The position numbers were made by a program, and so were the translations under genes. Shown here one piece after another: positions 37,771-46,014 of a stretch of 64,000 nucleotides of DNA (positions are counted from its first letter, which is position 1; every line of letters begins with the position of its first letter). This DNA comes from Comamonas flocculans. Its GTDB lineage: Bacteria > Pseudomonadota > Gammaproteobacteria > Burkholderiales > Burkholderiaceae_C. The notes under the pieces are model-generated. The model was not told the DNA's origin, ran no database searches, and saw only the letters and a list, made by a program, of their open reading frames with translations. The stretch is from contig NZ_CP042344.1 of assembly GCF_007954405.1 (NCBI RefSeq), positions 1,426,001-1,490,000 on the forward strand, in the 5' to 3' direction.

Positions 37771-38193
37771 ATGAGAATTCTGCTTGCCGTCGACGGCAGT
37801 CCCTACACCCGCAAGATGCTGGACTACCTGGCCAGCCACGATGAAATGCTCGGCCCCGAGCACCAGTACACCGCCCTCACCGTGCAGACGGCACTGCCGC
37901 CGCGCGCCCGCGGCGCGCTGAGCAAGGAGCTGGTGCAAAGCTATTACGACGAAGAGGCCGAGGCGGTGATGCAGCCGGTGCGCGAGTTCGTGGCGCGCAA
38001 GGGCGTGCAGGTGCAAACCGTTGCCAAGGTCGGCCTGGTGGCCGAGACCATCGCGGCCATGGCCGAATCGGGCCCTTTCGATCTGATCGTCATGGGCACG
38101 CAGGGCCACGGGGCGCTGGGCAAGCTGGTCATGGGCTCGGTCAGCACCAAGGTGCTGGCCAGGTGCAGCGTGCCGGTGCTGCTGGTACGGTGA
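37771..38193 (+). CDS. Universal stress protein (UspA family)
   Basis: 140 residues. Rossmann-like fold that in this subfamily binds ATP: N-terminal MRILLAVDGSPYTRKMLDYL and the C-terminal nucleotide loop MGTQGHGALGKLVMGSVSTK (~108-127), which fits G-x2-G-x9-G(S/T). Expression usually rises on starvation or stress. Preceded by an acacaggagctccg ribosome-binding region. Overlap or coupling with the next gene is absent (5-bp gap). Confidence 0.93.
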   Translation: MRILLAVDGSPYTRKMLDYLASHDEMLGPEHQYTALTVQTALPPRARGALSKELVQSYYDEEAEAVMQPVREFVARKGVQVQTVAKVGLVAETIAAMAESGPFDLIVMGTQGHGALGKLVMGSVSTKVLARCSVPVLLVR

Positions 38194-38198
38194 GGGCC

Positions 38199-38771
38199 AT
38201 GGCAGGCATGAACCTGGCCCGCGGGCCGATCGTCCGCCTGGCCGCTCTGGCCACCGTCTGTCTGGCCACCGGCCTGCTGGGGGCCTGCGCTGCCATGAGC
38301 GTGGAGGAATGCCGCAGCGCCAACTGGGGCGAGCAAGGCATGCGCGACGCCATGAACGGCTATCCGCGCGCACGCCTGGAAGACATCCGCCAGGCCTGTG
38401 CCGAAGGTGGGGTCGTGCCCGACGAGGCGCTGTACCGCAGCGGCTGGAACGCCGGCATCGCGCGTTTTTGCACGCCGGAAAACGGCGCGCGCTGGGGCCG
38501 CGACGGGCGTGCCTACCTCAATTCCTGCCCGCCGCAGATCGAAGCCGGCTTTCTGGAGCGCTACCGCGCGGGCCGGCGCGCCCACGATGCCGAGCAGGCG
38601 CTACGGCGTCTGCAGGCCGAGCAGGACCGCCTGCAGCGCCAGCTGGGCCTGAGCAAGGACGAGGCGGTGCTCCGTCAGTTGCGCCAGCAGCTGCGCGACC
38701 TCGACTGGCGCATTGCCCAGGCACGCGGCGACCTGGACCGCGCCGAGTGGAACCTGCGGCCGGGACGCTGA
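38199..38771 (+). CDS. DUF2799 lipoprotein
   Basis: 190 residues from ATG 38199. Lipoprotein signal with lipobox LLGAC (Cys ~31). DUF2799 features: MSVEECRSANWGEQGMRDAM (~34-53), RLEDIRQACAEGGVVPDEAL (~61-80), YRSGWNAGIARFCTPENGAR (~81-100), YLNSCPPQIEAGFLERYRAG. The C-terminal ~60 residues are a charged helix, probably coiled coil (LQAEQDRLQRQLGLSKDEAV). Outer-membrane lipoprotein of unknown role. An upstream GTG (38163) falls in the usp gene and is not preferred. Confidence 0.88.
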   Translation: MAGMNLARGPIVRLAALATVCLATGLLGACAAMSVEECRSANWGEQGMRDAMNGYPRARLEDIRQACAEGGVVPDEALYRSGWNAGIARFCTPENGARWGRDGRAYLNSCPPQIEAGFLERYRAGRRAHDAEQALRRLQAEQDRLQRQLGLSKDEAVLRQLRQQLRDLDWRIAQARGDLDRAEWNLRPGR

Positions 38772-38898
38772 ACGCCCCCTCCCGCGGCCTTTGCCGCGGC
38801 GCCGCGCAGGGTCTCCCGCAGCAGCGCGCTGCGCCCGGGCGGCGAGCTCGGGATAATCAGGACTTGTTTTCCCTGCCATCCATGTGCTCGCCCGCTCC

Positions 38899-39444
38899 GT
38901 GACCGCCATCCCACCCACCGCGCCGCCGCCGGCCCCGCGTGCGCTGCGCGATGCGCTGGGCATGTTCGCCACGGGCGTGACCATCGTGACCACGCTCGCG
39001 CCCGATGGCGGCCCCATCGGGCTCACCGTCAATTCCTTCAACTCGGTCTCGCTCGAACCGCCGCTGGTGCTCTGGAGCCTGTCGCACAACGCGGCGTCGC
39101 TGGCGCTTTTCTCCGAGGCCACGCACTACGTCGTCAACGTGCTGGGCGTGCACCAGCGCGAGCTGGCGGTGCGCTTTGCCACGCGCGGGCCCAAGCGCTG
39201 GGACGACGTAGCCTGGCAGCCCGGGCACACCGGCATGCCGGTGCTCGGCGGCGCCATCGCGGTATTCGAATGCGCCAACCGCAGCCGCTACCCGGAGGGC
39301 GACCACACCATCCTGGTCGGCCAGGTGCTGCACTGCGGCCACAGCGCGCACGAGGCGCCGCTGCTCTACCACGGCGGCATGTTCTATACCGAGCATCCGC
39401 TGGGCGCACTGCCGCGCGGCGCGGCCGTGAAGGCCGTGCCATGA
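38899..39444 (+). CDS. Flavin reductase family protein (FMN-binding split barrel)
   Basis: 181 residues from GTG 38899. Split-barrel flavoprotein motif: ALRDALGMFATGVTIVTT (~15-32), IGLTVNSFNSVSLEPPLVLW (~41-60), HYVVNVLGVHQRELAVRFAT (~76-95), VGQVLHCGHS and LLYHGGMFY at the end. Members reduce FMN/FAD with NAD(P)H for a partner oxygenase or act as NADH:flavin reductases. No ATG precedes the conserved region; an alternative GTG is at 38884. The stop overlaps the greB start by 4 bp. Confidence 0.88.
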   Translation: MTAIPPTAPPPAPRALRDALGMFATGVTIVTTLAPDGGPIGLTVNSFNSVSLEPPLVLWSLSHNAASLALFSEATHYVVNVLGVHQRELAVRFATRGPKRWDDVAWQPGHTGMPVLGGAIAVFECANRSRYPEGDHTILVGQVLHCGHSAHEAPLLYHGGMFYTEHPLGALPRGAAVKAVP

Positions 39445-40010
39445 GCAAGGCCTTCACCCGCGAAAACGACGGTGACGGCGACGAGGACGAAGACCTCGTC
39501 CCGGCGCTGCAGATTCCGGCCGGAGCGAAGAATTACCTCACCACCGAAGGCTACGAGCGCCTGCGCGGCGAACTGCTCGCGCTGATCGACGAGGAGCGTC
39601 CCAAGGTGGTGGAAGTGGTGCACTGGGCCGCGCTCAACGGCGACCGCTCGGAAAACGGCGACTACCTCTACGGCAAGAAACGCCTGCGCGAGATCGACCG
39701 GCGCATCCGCTTCCTGACCAGGCGGCTGGAGAAGGCCGAGGTGGTGGACCCTTCGGTACACGCCGGCAGCGACCAGGTGTTCTTCGGTGCCACCGTCACC
39801 TATGTGGACGACCTTGGCGAGGAGCGCACCGTGACCATCCTCGGCATCGACGAAGTGGACAGCGCGCGCCAGCAGGTGAGCTGGGTCTCGCCCGTGGCGC
39901 GTGCCCTGCTCAAGGCGCGCGAGGGCGACGAGGTGCAGCTGCAGACCCCGGCGGGGCCGCGCACGCTCGAAGTCCTTTCGGTCAGCTACCCGGCGCGGCC
40001 CAAACGCTGA
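39441..40010 (+). CDS. greB: Transcription elongation factor GreB
   Basis: 189 residues. Reactivates backtracked RNA polymerase by stimulating transcript cleavage. N-terminal coiled-coil with the acidic tip pattern ALNGDRSENGDYLYGKKRLR (~67-86) and C-terminal FKBP-like domain (FGATVTYVDDLGEERTVTIL, SWVSPVARALL). The order and the extended N-terminus (MSKAFTREND) mark it as GreB rather than GreA. ATG overlaps the flavin reductase stop; convergent with minE with no gap. Confidence 0.95.
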   Translation: MSKAFTRENDGDGDEDEDLVPALQIPAGAKNYLTTEGYERLRGELLALIDEERPKVVEVVHWAALNGDRSENGDYLYGKKRLREIDRRIRFLTRRLEKAEVVDPSVHAGSDQVFFGATVTYVDDLGEERTVTILGIDEVDSARQQVSWVSPVARALLKAREGDEVQLQTPAGPRTLEVLSVSYPARPKR

Positions 40011-40277
40011 TCAGCCGCGGGCCGTCTCGGGCAGCTCGATCTTCACCTGCAGCACTTCGAGCTCGTCCTGGCGTTCGAAATGCACCTTCAGGTCTTCGGG
40101 GTTGATGTGCACGTACTTGGAGATCACCGCCACCAGCTCGTTTTGCAGCGCGGGCAGGTAGTCGGGCTGGCCGGCGTTGCGCCCGCTCCTCTCGTGCGCC
40201 AGGATGATCTGCAACCGCTCCTTGGCCACGGCGGCCGACTTTTTCTTCTCGCCCAGGAAGAATGACAGCAGGGACAT
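40011..40277 (-). CDS. minE: Cell division topological specificity factor MinE
   Basis: 88 residues. Stimulates MinD ATPase and drives Min oscillation, freeing mid-cell for FtsZ. N-terminal membrane-targeting/anti-MinCD helix [20 protein letters not shown] (~2-21) and [14 protein letters not shown]-terminal dimerisation domain with [18 protein letters not shown] (~53-70). Last of minC-minD-minE, 6 bp after minD. Confidence 0.97.
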   Translation of the reverse strand: MSLLSFFLGEKKKSAAVAKERLQIILAHERSGRNAGQPDYLPALQNELVAVISKYVHINPEDLKVHFERQDELEVLQVKIELPETARG

Positions 40278-40283
40278 GGCCGC

Positions 40284-41099
40284 TTACCTCCCGCCGAAGA
40301 GCCGCTTGAACAGGCCCGGCTTGACGGCATCGGTGAAGCGCAGCGGCCGCTCTTCGCCGAGAAAGCGCGCGACCACGTCCTTGTAGGCCTCGGAGACGTC
40401 GGAGCCGCTCATGTGCACCGCCGGCAGCCCCTGGTTGGACGCCTGCAGCACGGTTTCGGATTCGGGGATCACGCCGATCAGCTTGATGCGCAGGATGTCC
40501 TGGATGTCGGTGAGGCTCAGCATCTGGCCGTCTTCCACCCGATTGGGGTTGTAGCGCGTGATGAGCAGGTGCTCGCGGATCGGCTCGGCGCCCTCGACCG
40601 CGCGCCGGGTCTTGGACGAAAGCATGCCCAGGATGCGGTCGGAGTCGCGCACGCTGGAGACCTCGGGATTGGTCACGAGCAGCGCCTCGTCGGCGAAGTG
40701 CATGGCCGCGAGCGCGCCGCTCTCGATGCCGGCGGGCGAGTCGCAGACGATGTACTCGAAGCCCATCTCGGCCAGGTCCTTGAGCACCTTCTCGACGCCC
40801 TCTATGGTCAGCGCCTCCTTGTCGCGCGTCTGGCTCGCGGCGAGGATGAAGAGGTTGTCGCACTGCTTGTCCTTGATCAGCGCCTGGTTCAGGTTGGCTT
40901 CGCCCTGGATCACGTTGACGAAGTCGTAGACCACGCGACGCTCGCAGCCCATGATCAGGTCCAGGTTGCGCAGGCCCACGTCGAAGTCGATCACCGCGGT
41001 CTTGTGCCCGGCCAGCGCCAGGCCGGCGGCGAATGCGGCGCTGGTGGTGGTCTTGCCCACGCCTCCCTTGCCGGAGGTGACGACGACGATCTTGGCCAT
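40284..41099 (-). CDS. minD: Septum site-determining protein MinD
   Basis: 271 residues. Membrane-associated ATPase that recruits MinC. Deviant Walker A KGGVGKTTTSAAF (~11), VIDFDVGLRNLDLIMGCERR (~37-56), Walker B-like YIVCDSPAG (~117). The C-terminal amphipathic membrane-targeting helix GLFKRLFGGR is intact. Middle gene of minCDE. Confidence 0.98.
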   Translation of the reverse strand: MAKIVVVTSGKGGVGKTTTSAAFAAGLALAGHKTAVIDFDVGLRNLDLIMGCERRVVYDFVNVIQGEANLNQALIKDKQCDNLFILAASQTRDKEALTIEGVEKVLKDLAEMGFEYIVCDSPAGIESGALAAMHFADEALLVTNPEVSSVRDSDRILGMLSSKTRRAVEGAEPIREHLLITRYNPNRVEDGQMLSLTDIQDILRIKLIGVIPESETVLQASNQGLPAVHMSGSDVSEAYKDVVARFLGEERPLRFTDAVKPGLFKRLFGGR

Positions 41100-41137
41100 G
41101 TGTGGAACTTCCTTGCGTTGTGTCTGCGCCGCCGTGC

Positions 41138-41890
41138 TTACAGCGGCTCGAAAATCAGTTTCTCGCCCTCCAGGCGCACCTGCGCGGGCTTGCCGCGCAC
41201 GTCCTCGGGCAGCGCATTGTCGGTGGTGCGGTACATGCCGGCAATCGACACCAGCTGCGGCTCCAGGCAGGTGGTATAGATGCGCGCGCCGGCATCACCC
41301 CGGGCACCGGCCATGGCGCGCCCGCGCAGCGGCGCATAGACGTGGATGCTGCCGTCGGCAATCACCTCGGCGCCAAAGCTGACGATGGCCAGCACCACCA
41401 GGTCGCCGCCGCGCGCGTAGATCTGCTGGCCCGAGCGCACCGGCTTGTCGATCACCATCGTCGCGGCGGCGGGCTCCGGACTTGCCTCTTCGGTGGCGGT
41501 GGCCGGGGCGGCATTTGCCGGGGGCGATGCCGGCGCATGCGCCGGCACACTGCGCTCCACCGCCTCCGGCGCGGCCGCCAGGCCGCAGGCCAGCGCGGCC
41601 TGCATCTGCGCCGCGCTGCCGCCACGCACCGCCACCGGGCAGGTGCGGTGCTGCTTCAGGCGCGCCACCAGCGCTGCAAAGTCGATGGGTGCGGGGTCTT
41701 CGCGCACCTGCGCGAGGTCGATCACCACCAGGTCGTCATCGAAGAAGGACTGGTCGTCGGCCAGTTGGCGTTCGAACTCCGCCTCGATCTGCGCGCCGTC
41801 GGTGTTCTTGAGCACCAGCGCCACCACGGGCAGCCGGGCGCTCTTGAGATCGAAACTGGTACGGGCCTGGCCCGATGGTTCAACGGCCAT
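41138..41890 (-). CDS. minC: Septum site-determining protein MinC
   Basis: 250 residues from ATG 41890. Inhibits FtsZ polymerisation. N-terminal domain ~10-105 (FDLKSARLPVVALVLKNTD), Ala/Pro-rich linker ~125-160, and C-terminal beta-helix with VRSGQQIYARGGDLVVLAIV, SFGAEVIADGSIHVYAPLRG (~175-214) and GDAGARIYTTCLEPQLVSIA. The frame is open to 42031 but that part has no similarity. First of minCDE, 38 bp before minD. Confidence 0.96.
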   Translation of the reverse strand: MAVEPSGQARTSFDLKSARLPVVALVLKNTDGAQIEAEFERQLADDQSFFDDDLVVIDLAQVREDPAPIDFAALVARLKQHRTCPVAVRGGSAAQMQAALACGLAAAPEAVERSVPAHAPASPPANAAPATATEEASPEPAAATMVIDKPVRSGQQIYARGGDLVVLAIVSFGAEVIADGSIHVYAPLRGRAMAGARGDAGARIYTTCLEPQLVSIAGMYRTTDNALPEDVRGKPAQVRLEGEKLIFEPL

Positions 41891-42014
41891 GGAATGCGGC
41901 TCAGCGGTCGCCGGGAGAGCAAATCCGGCAAGTGTACTGTGCGCCTGCCGGCGGCCCGGCCGCGGGTAACGCAGGTGACCCGGCGCGCGCGCGGCGCGCC
42001 CGGATAATCGCGCG

Positions 42015-42962
42015 ATGCCCGCCATCCGCAAATCCCAGCTCGACTCCCTGGCCGTCGGGCTGCTGCTCGCCTGTTGCCTCTATTGGGGCTTTCAGCAGGC
42101 GCTGTCCAAGGCCACGCTGGTCGAGGTGGCGCCCATCTACCAGGCCTTCTGGCGCTTTGCGCTGGGCACGCTGGCGCTGCTGCTGTGGTGCCGGCTGCGC
42201 GGCATCTCGCTCGCGGGGCCGGCGCAGCCGCGCGGGGTGTCGCGCGCCGGGGTGCAGGCGGGGCTGCTGTTTGCCGGCGAATTCATCTTCCTGTTCCTGG
42301 CCTTCAAGTACACCACCGCGTCGCGGGCCACGCTGTTTCTGTACTGCTCGCCTTTCTGGGTGGCTCTGGTGCTGCCCTGGTTCGTGCGCAGCGAGGGTCT
42401 GAACCGCCTGCAGTGGGTGGGCCTGGTGTGCGCCTTCTTCGGCGTGCTGCTGGCGCTGGGCGACGGCTGGCGCGGCGACGACGCGGCCCACGCCGACGCC
42501 TGGATCGGCGATCTGCTGGCGGTGGTCGCGGGCCTGCTCTGGGGCCTGACCACCTGCATGTTGCGCGCCTCGCCGCTGCAGCACGCGCGCCCGGAAAAAC
42601 AGCTGCTGTGGCAGATGGGCGTAACCACGCTGGTGCTGCCGCCCGTCTCCTGGCTGCTGGGCGAGCACTGGCAGCTCGACTTCAGCGTCTTCGCCTGGTT
42701 CTCGCTGCTGGTGCAGGGGTTGATTGGCGCCTTCGTGAGCTATCTGGTCTGGATGTGGATGCTCACGCGCTACCCGGCCACGCGCATGTCGGTGTTCATC
42801 TTTCTCACGCCGGTGTTCACGCTGCTGATCGGCGCCGCCTGGCTGGGCGAACCGGTCACGCCCACGTTGCTGGGCGCGCTCACGCTGGTGGCCGCCGGCA
42901 TCGTGCTGGTGAACCGGCGCGGCGCGCTGGCCGCGCCCGGGCAGGCCAAAGGCTCGGCATGA
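42015..42962 (+). CDS. EamA/DMT-family transporter
   Basis: 315 residues, ten transmembrane helices in two EamA repeats. Repeat 1 starts near LLACCLYWGFQQALSKATLV; repeat 2 near GDLLAVVAGLLWGLTTCMLR. The second gene (MFS) starts inside its stop codon region (4-bp overlap), so the two permeases are co-translated, an unusual pairing that suggests a shared transport function or substrate. Substrate unknown. ATG 42015. Confidence 0.85.
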   Translation: MPAIRKSQLDSLAVGLLLACCLYWGFQQALSKATLVEVAPIYQAFWRFALGTLALLLWCRLRGISLAGPAQPRGVSRAGVQAGLLFAGEFIFLFLAFKYTTASRATLFLYCSPFWVALVLPWFVRSEGLNRLQWVGLVCAFFGVLLALGDGWRGDDAAHADAWIGDLLAVVAGLLWGLTTCMLRASPLQHARPEKQLLWQMGVTTLVLPPVSWLLGEHWQLDFSVFAWFSLLVQGLIGAFVSYLVWMWMLTRYPATRMSVFIFLTPVFTLLIGAAWLGEPVTPTLLGALTLVAAGIVLVNRRGALAAPGQAKGSA

Positions 42963-44125
42963 ACCGCCACCTGCTGCTGCTGGCCCTGTGCCAGGGCCTG
43001 TTCCTGGTGAACAACGTCACCTTCATCGCGATCAACGGGCTGGTGGGGCTGCAGCTCGCGCCCGAGGGCTGGATGGCGACGCTGCCGGTCATGGGCTATG
43101 TGGTGGGCGGGGCGCTGGCCGCGCCGCTGGTGGCGCGCACCCAGACGCACTACGGGCGCGCGGTGTCGTTTCAGATCGGGCTGGCGGTAGCGCTGGGCTC
43201 GGCGCTGCTGGCCGCCTACGCGGCGCAGACGCGCAGCTTTTCGCTCCTGATGCTGGCCACCGTGGTGGCGGGTTACTACAACGCCAACGGCCAGCTCTAC
43301 CGCTTCGCCGCCGCCGAGCTGACCCGGCCGCACTGGCAGGAAAAGGCGGTCTCGCTGGTGCTCGCCGGCGGTCTGCTGGGCGCGGTGGTCGGCCCCAACA
43401 TGGCGGCCTGGACGCGTACCCTGCTGCCCACACCCTTCGTCGCCGCCTACCTCACGCTGGCGCTGGTCGCGCTGCTGGCCATGGGGGTCATGGCGCTGAT
43501 CCGGTTCCCGCCCGCGCCGGTGCGCACCCGGCATGCGCCCCAGGGTCGCCCCATGGGCGAGATCATGCGCCAGCCAGTGTTCATCGTGGCCACGCTGGGC
43601 GCGGCCATAGGCTACGGCGTCATGAACCTCCTGATGGCCGCCACGCCGCTGGCCATGCAGGTGATGGGTTTCGAGTTCGGCGCCACCGCCCTGGTGCTGC
43701 AATGGCACGTGATCGGCATGTATGCGCCGGGCTTCTTCACCGGGCACCTGATCCGCCGCTTTGGCGTGCTCCGGGTCATGGGCGCGGGCGTGCTGCTGAA
43801 CGTGCTGTGCGTGGCGGTGGCGCTGTCGGGCGTGGCGCTGCACCACTTCCTGGCGGCGCTGGTACTGCTGGGCGTGGGCTGGAACTTCCTGTTCACCGGC
43901 GCCACGACGCTGGCGCTGCAGGCCTACCGCCCCGAAGAGAAAGACCGGGCGCAGGCGGCGATCAACTTTTGCGTCTTCGCCACCATGGCGGTGACCTCGT
44001 TTGCCTCGGGCGCGCTGGTGACGACGCAGGGCTGGAGCTGGCTCAACTATGGCTCGATGCCGGCGCTGGTCTTGATGGCCCTGGCCTTGGGGTGGCTGGC
44101 GCTGCGCCGCCCCGCCGCCGCATGA
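42959..44125 (+). CDS. MFS transporter
   Basis: 388 residues with twelve predicted transmembrane helices. Start overlaps the previous permease (ATGA). N-terminal NNVTFIAINGLVGLQLAPEG, loop 2-3 region RTQTHYGRAVSF, and second half MGEIMRQPVFIVATLGAAIG, YGVMNLLMAATPLAMQVMGF; the loop GHLIRRFGVLRV is the MFS-like repeat of the cytoplasmic motif. Family: YcaD/Tsg-like major facilitators of unknown substrate. Probably one operon with the EamA gene. Confidence 0.87.
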   Translation: MNRHLLLLALCQGLFLVNNVTFIAINGLVGLQLAPEGWMATLPVMGYVVGGALAAPLVARTQTHYGRAVSFQIGLAVALGSALLAAYAAQTRSFSLLMLATVVAGYYNANGQLYRFAAAELTRPHWQEKAVSLVLAGGLLGAVVGPNMAAWTRTLLPTPFVAAYLTLALVALLAMGVMALIRFPPAPVRTRHAPQGRPMGEIMRQPVFIVATLGAAIGYGVMNLLMAATPLAMQVMGFEFGATALVLQWHVIGMYAPGFFTGHLIRRFGVLRVMGAGVLLNVLCVAVALSGVALHHFLAALVLLGVGWNFLFTGATTLALQAYRPEEKDRAQAAINFCVFATMAVTSFASGALVTTQGWSWLNYGSMPALVLMALALGWLALRRPAAA

Positions 44126-44180
44126 GGGCACCGGAGCCACCCGGCCGATGCAGGCAAGGGACAGGGCGGCGGCGCTTGCA

Positions 44181-44250
44181 TTACCAAAAAAGTAGCTGTC
44201 AGCGATTGTCCAGCAAGCGTTTGCGCCACTTTTTATCCTGATATTTCAAA
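44181..44250 (+). repeat. Dispersed AGCTGTCAGCGC-family repeat, copy 6
   Basis: Plus strand reads AAAAAGTAGCTGTCAGCGAT, then TGTCCAGCAAGCGTTTGCGC and CACTTTTTATCCTGATATTT. A full-length, clean copy in the convergent space between the MFS gene and the biotin carboxylase gene. The wider 44126-44292 gap holds nothing else I can identify. Confidence 0.85.
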
Positions 44251-44292
44251 CCGTGCGGGGCGGCACACAGCCGCAGCCACCGCGGCGATCTT

Positions 44293-46014
44293 TCAAACGA
44301 TGCGCGCCATCACGTCGCCCACCTGCACCAATGCACCGGCGTCGGCCAGGCAATGCAGCGTGCCCGCCCGGGGCGCAGCGACAGCCGTCTCCATCTTCAT
44401 TGCCTCCAGCGTGGCAATGATTTCGCCGGCGCCGACGGGGGCGCCCTCCTGCTGGTGCCAGCGCACCAGGTTGCCGGTCAGCGGCGCGGGCACATCGCCG
44501 GGCTGCTGCGGCCGCTCGTCCTGCGCTGCGGCGGAGGGCTCGCCGGCGGCCTGCAGCGCGAGGCCAGCGGGCAGGCCCAGGCGCAGGCGCTTGCCCTCGA
44601 TCTCCATCCAGGTGCGGGTGAGCGGCGCGCTGTCTTCGGGGCCGGGGCGCGCGGCGGGCTCAAACTCTGCCTGCATCCCGGTCTCGATCCAGCGCGTATG
44701 CACGCCGAAACCCTGCTCGGCGGTGAAGGCCGGGTCATCGACGACAGCGCGGTGAAACGCCAGCACCGAGGCCACGCCCTCGATGCGCAGCTCGGCCAGC
44801 GCACGGCGCGCACGGGCGAGCGCCTGCGCGCGTGTGCTGCCGCTGACGATGAGCTTGCCCATGAGCGAATCGAAGCTGCCGGGCACCAGCGAGCCCGCGG
44901 CGACGCCGCTGTCCAGGCGCACGCCGGGGCCGCCGGGCACATCGAAGCGCGTGATGCGCCCGGGCGTGGGCAGGTAACCGCGCCCCGGGTCTTCGGCGTT
45001 CAGGCGAAACTCGATGGCATGCCCGCGCACCGGCGGGGTGGCGCCAAAGGACAGCGGCAGGCCGTCGGCCACGCGCAGTTGCTCCAGCACCAGGTCGATG
45101 CCGGTGGTTTCCTCGGTCACCGGATGCTCCACCTGCAGACGGGTGTTCACTTCAAGAAAGGAAATCTGGCCGCTCTGGCCGAGCAGGAATTCCACCGTGC
45201 CCGCGCTCTCGTAGCCGACGGCGGCGCAGATGTCGCGCGCGGCGCGGCAGACGGATGCGCTCTGCTCGTCCGTGAGAAAGGGCGCGGGCGCTTCTTCGAC
45301 CAGCTTCTGGTTGCGCCGCTGCAGCGAGCAGTCGCGCGTGCCGACGACGAGGACGTGGCCATGGCGGTCGGCGATGACCTGGGCCTCGATGTGGCGCGGC
45401 TGGTCCAGGAACTGCTCGACGAAGCATTCGCCCCGACCAAACGCGGCCGTCGCCTCGCGCACCGCGGAGGCGTAGAGCTCGGCCACCTCGTCCATATGCC
45501 AGGTCACCTTGAGCCCGCGCCCGCCGCCGCCAAACGCCGCCTTGATGGCGATCGGCAGGCCGTGCGTGCGCGCAAAGTCCAGCACCTCGTCGGCGCTTTG
45601 CACCGGCTCCGCCGTGCCCGCGACCAGCGGCGCACCGACCTGCAGCGCCACCTTGCGCGCGGCCACCTTGTCGCCCAGCTGCGCCATCGCGGCGGGCGGC
45701 GGGCCTATCCAGGTGAGGCCGGCGTCGATGACTGCCTGGGCGAATTCCGCGCGCTCGGACAGAAAGCCATAGCCGGGGTGCACCGCGTCGGCACCGCTCT
45801 TGCGCGCCACGGCGAGCAGCTTGGCGATGTCGAGGTAGGTTTCGGCCGGGCGCGTGCCTTCCAGCGCCCAGGCCTCATCGGCCGCGCGCACGTGCAGCGC
45901 GTCGGCGTCGGGGTCGGCATAGACGGCGACCGAGCGCACGCCGTAATCGCGGCAGGCGCGGGCGACACGCACCGCGATCTCCCCGCGATTGGCGATCAAT
46001 ACTTTGCGGATCAT
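44293..46014 (-). CDS. Biotin carboxylase with C-terminal biotin-carrier domain
   Basis: 573 residues. Biotin carboxylase core ~1-445: [20 protein letters not shown] (~4-23), [17 protein letters not shown] (~80), ATP-grasp glycine loop [13 protein letters not shown] (~160), [20 protein letters not shown] (~227-246), [17 protein letters not shown] (~289). Linker; then a biotinyl domain ~505-573 with the biotinylated Lys in [12 protein letters not shown]. No carboxyltransferase is in the same polypeptide. Overlaps pxpBC by 4 bp. PxpB/PxpC are homologous to the carboxyltransferase part of urea carboxylase, so the pair may form a split enzyme. Alternative: a lactam or acyl-CoA carboxylase subunit. 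Confidence 0.88.
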   Translation of the reverse strand: MIRKVLIANRGEIAVRVARACRDYGVRSVAVYADPDADALHVRAADEAWALEGTRPAETYLDIAKLLAVARKSGADAVHPGYGFLSERAEFAQAVIDAGLTWIGPPPAAMAQLGDKVAARKVALQVGAPLVAGTAEPVQSADEVLDFARTHGLPIAIKAAFGGGGRGLKVTWHMDEVAELYASAVREATAAFGRGECFVEQFLDQPRHIEAQVIADRHGHVLVVGTRDCSLQRRNQKLVEEAPAPFLTDEQSASVCRAARDICAAVGYESAGTVEFLLGQSGQISFLEVNTRLQVEHPVTEETTGIDLVLEQLRVADGLPLSFGATPPVRGHAIEFRLNAEDPGRGYLPTPGRITRFDVPGGPGVRLDSGVAAGSLVPGSFDSLMGKLIVSGSTRAQALARARRALAELRIEGVASVLAFHRAVVDDPAFTAEQGFGVHTRWIETGMQAEFEPAARPGPEDSAPLTRTWMEIEGKRLRLGLPAGLALQAAGEPSAAAQDERPQQPGDVPAPLTGNLVRWHQQEGAPVGAGEIIATLEAMKMETAVAAPRAGTLHCLADAGALVQVGDVMARIV

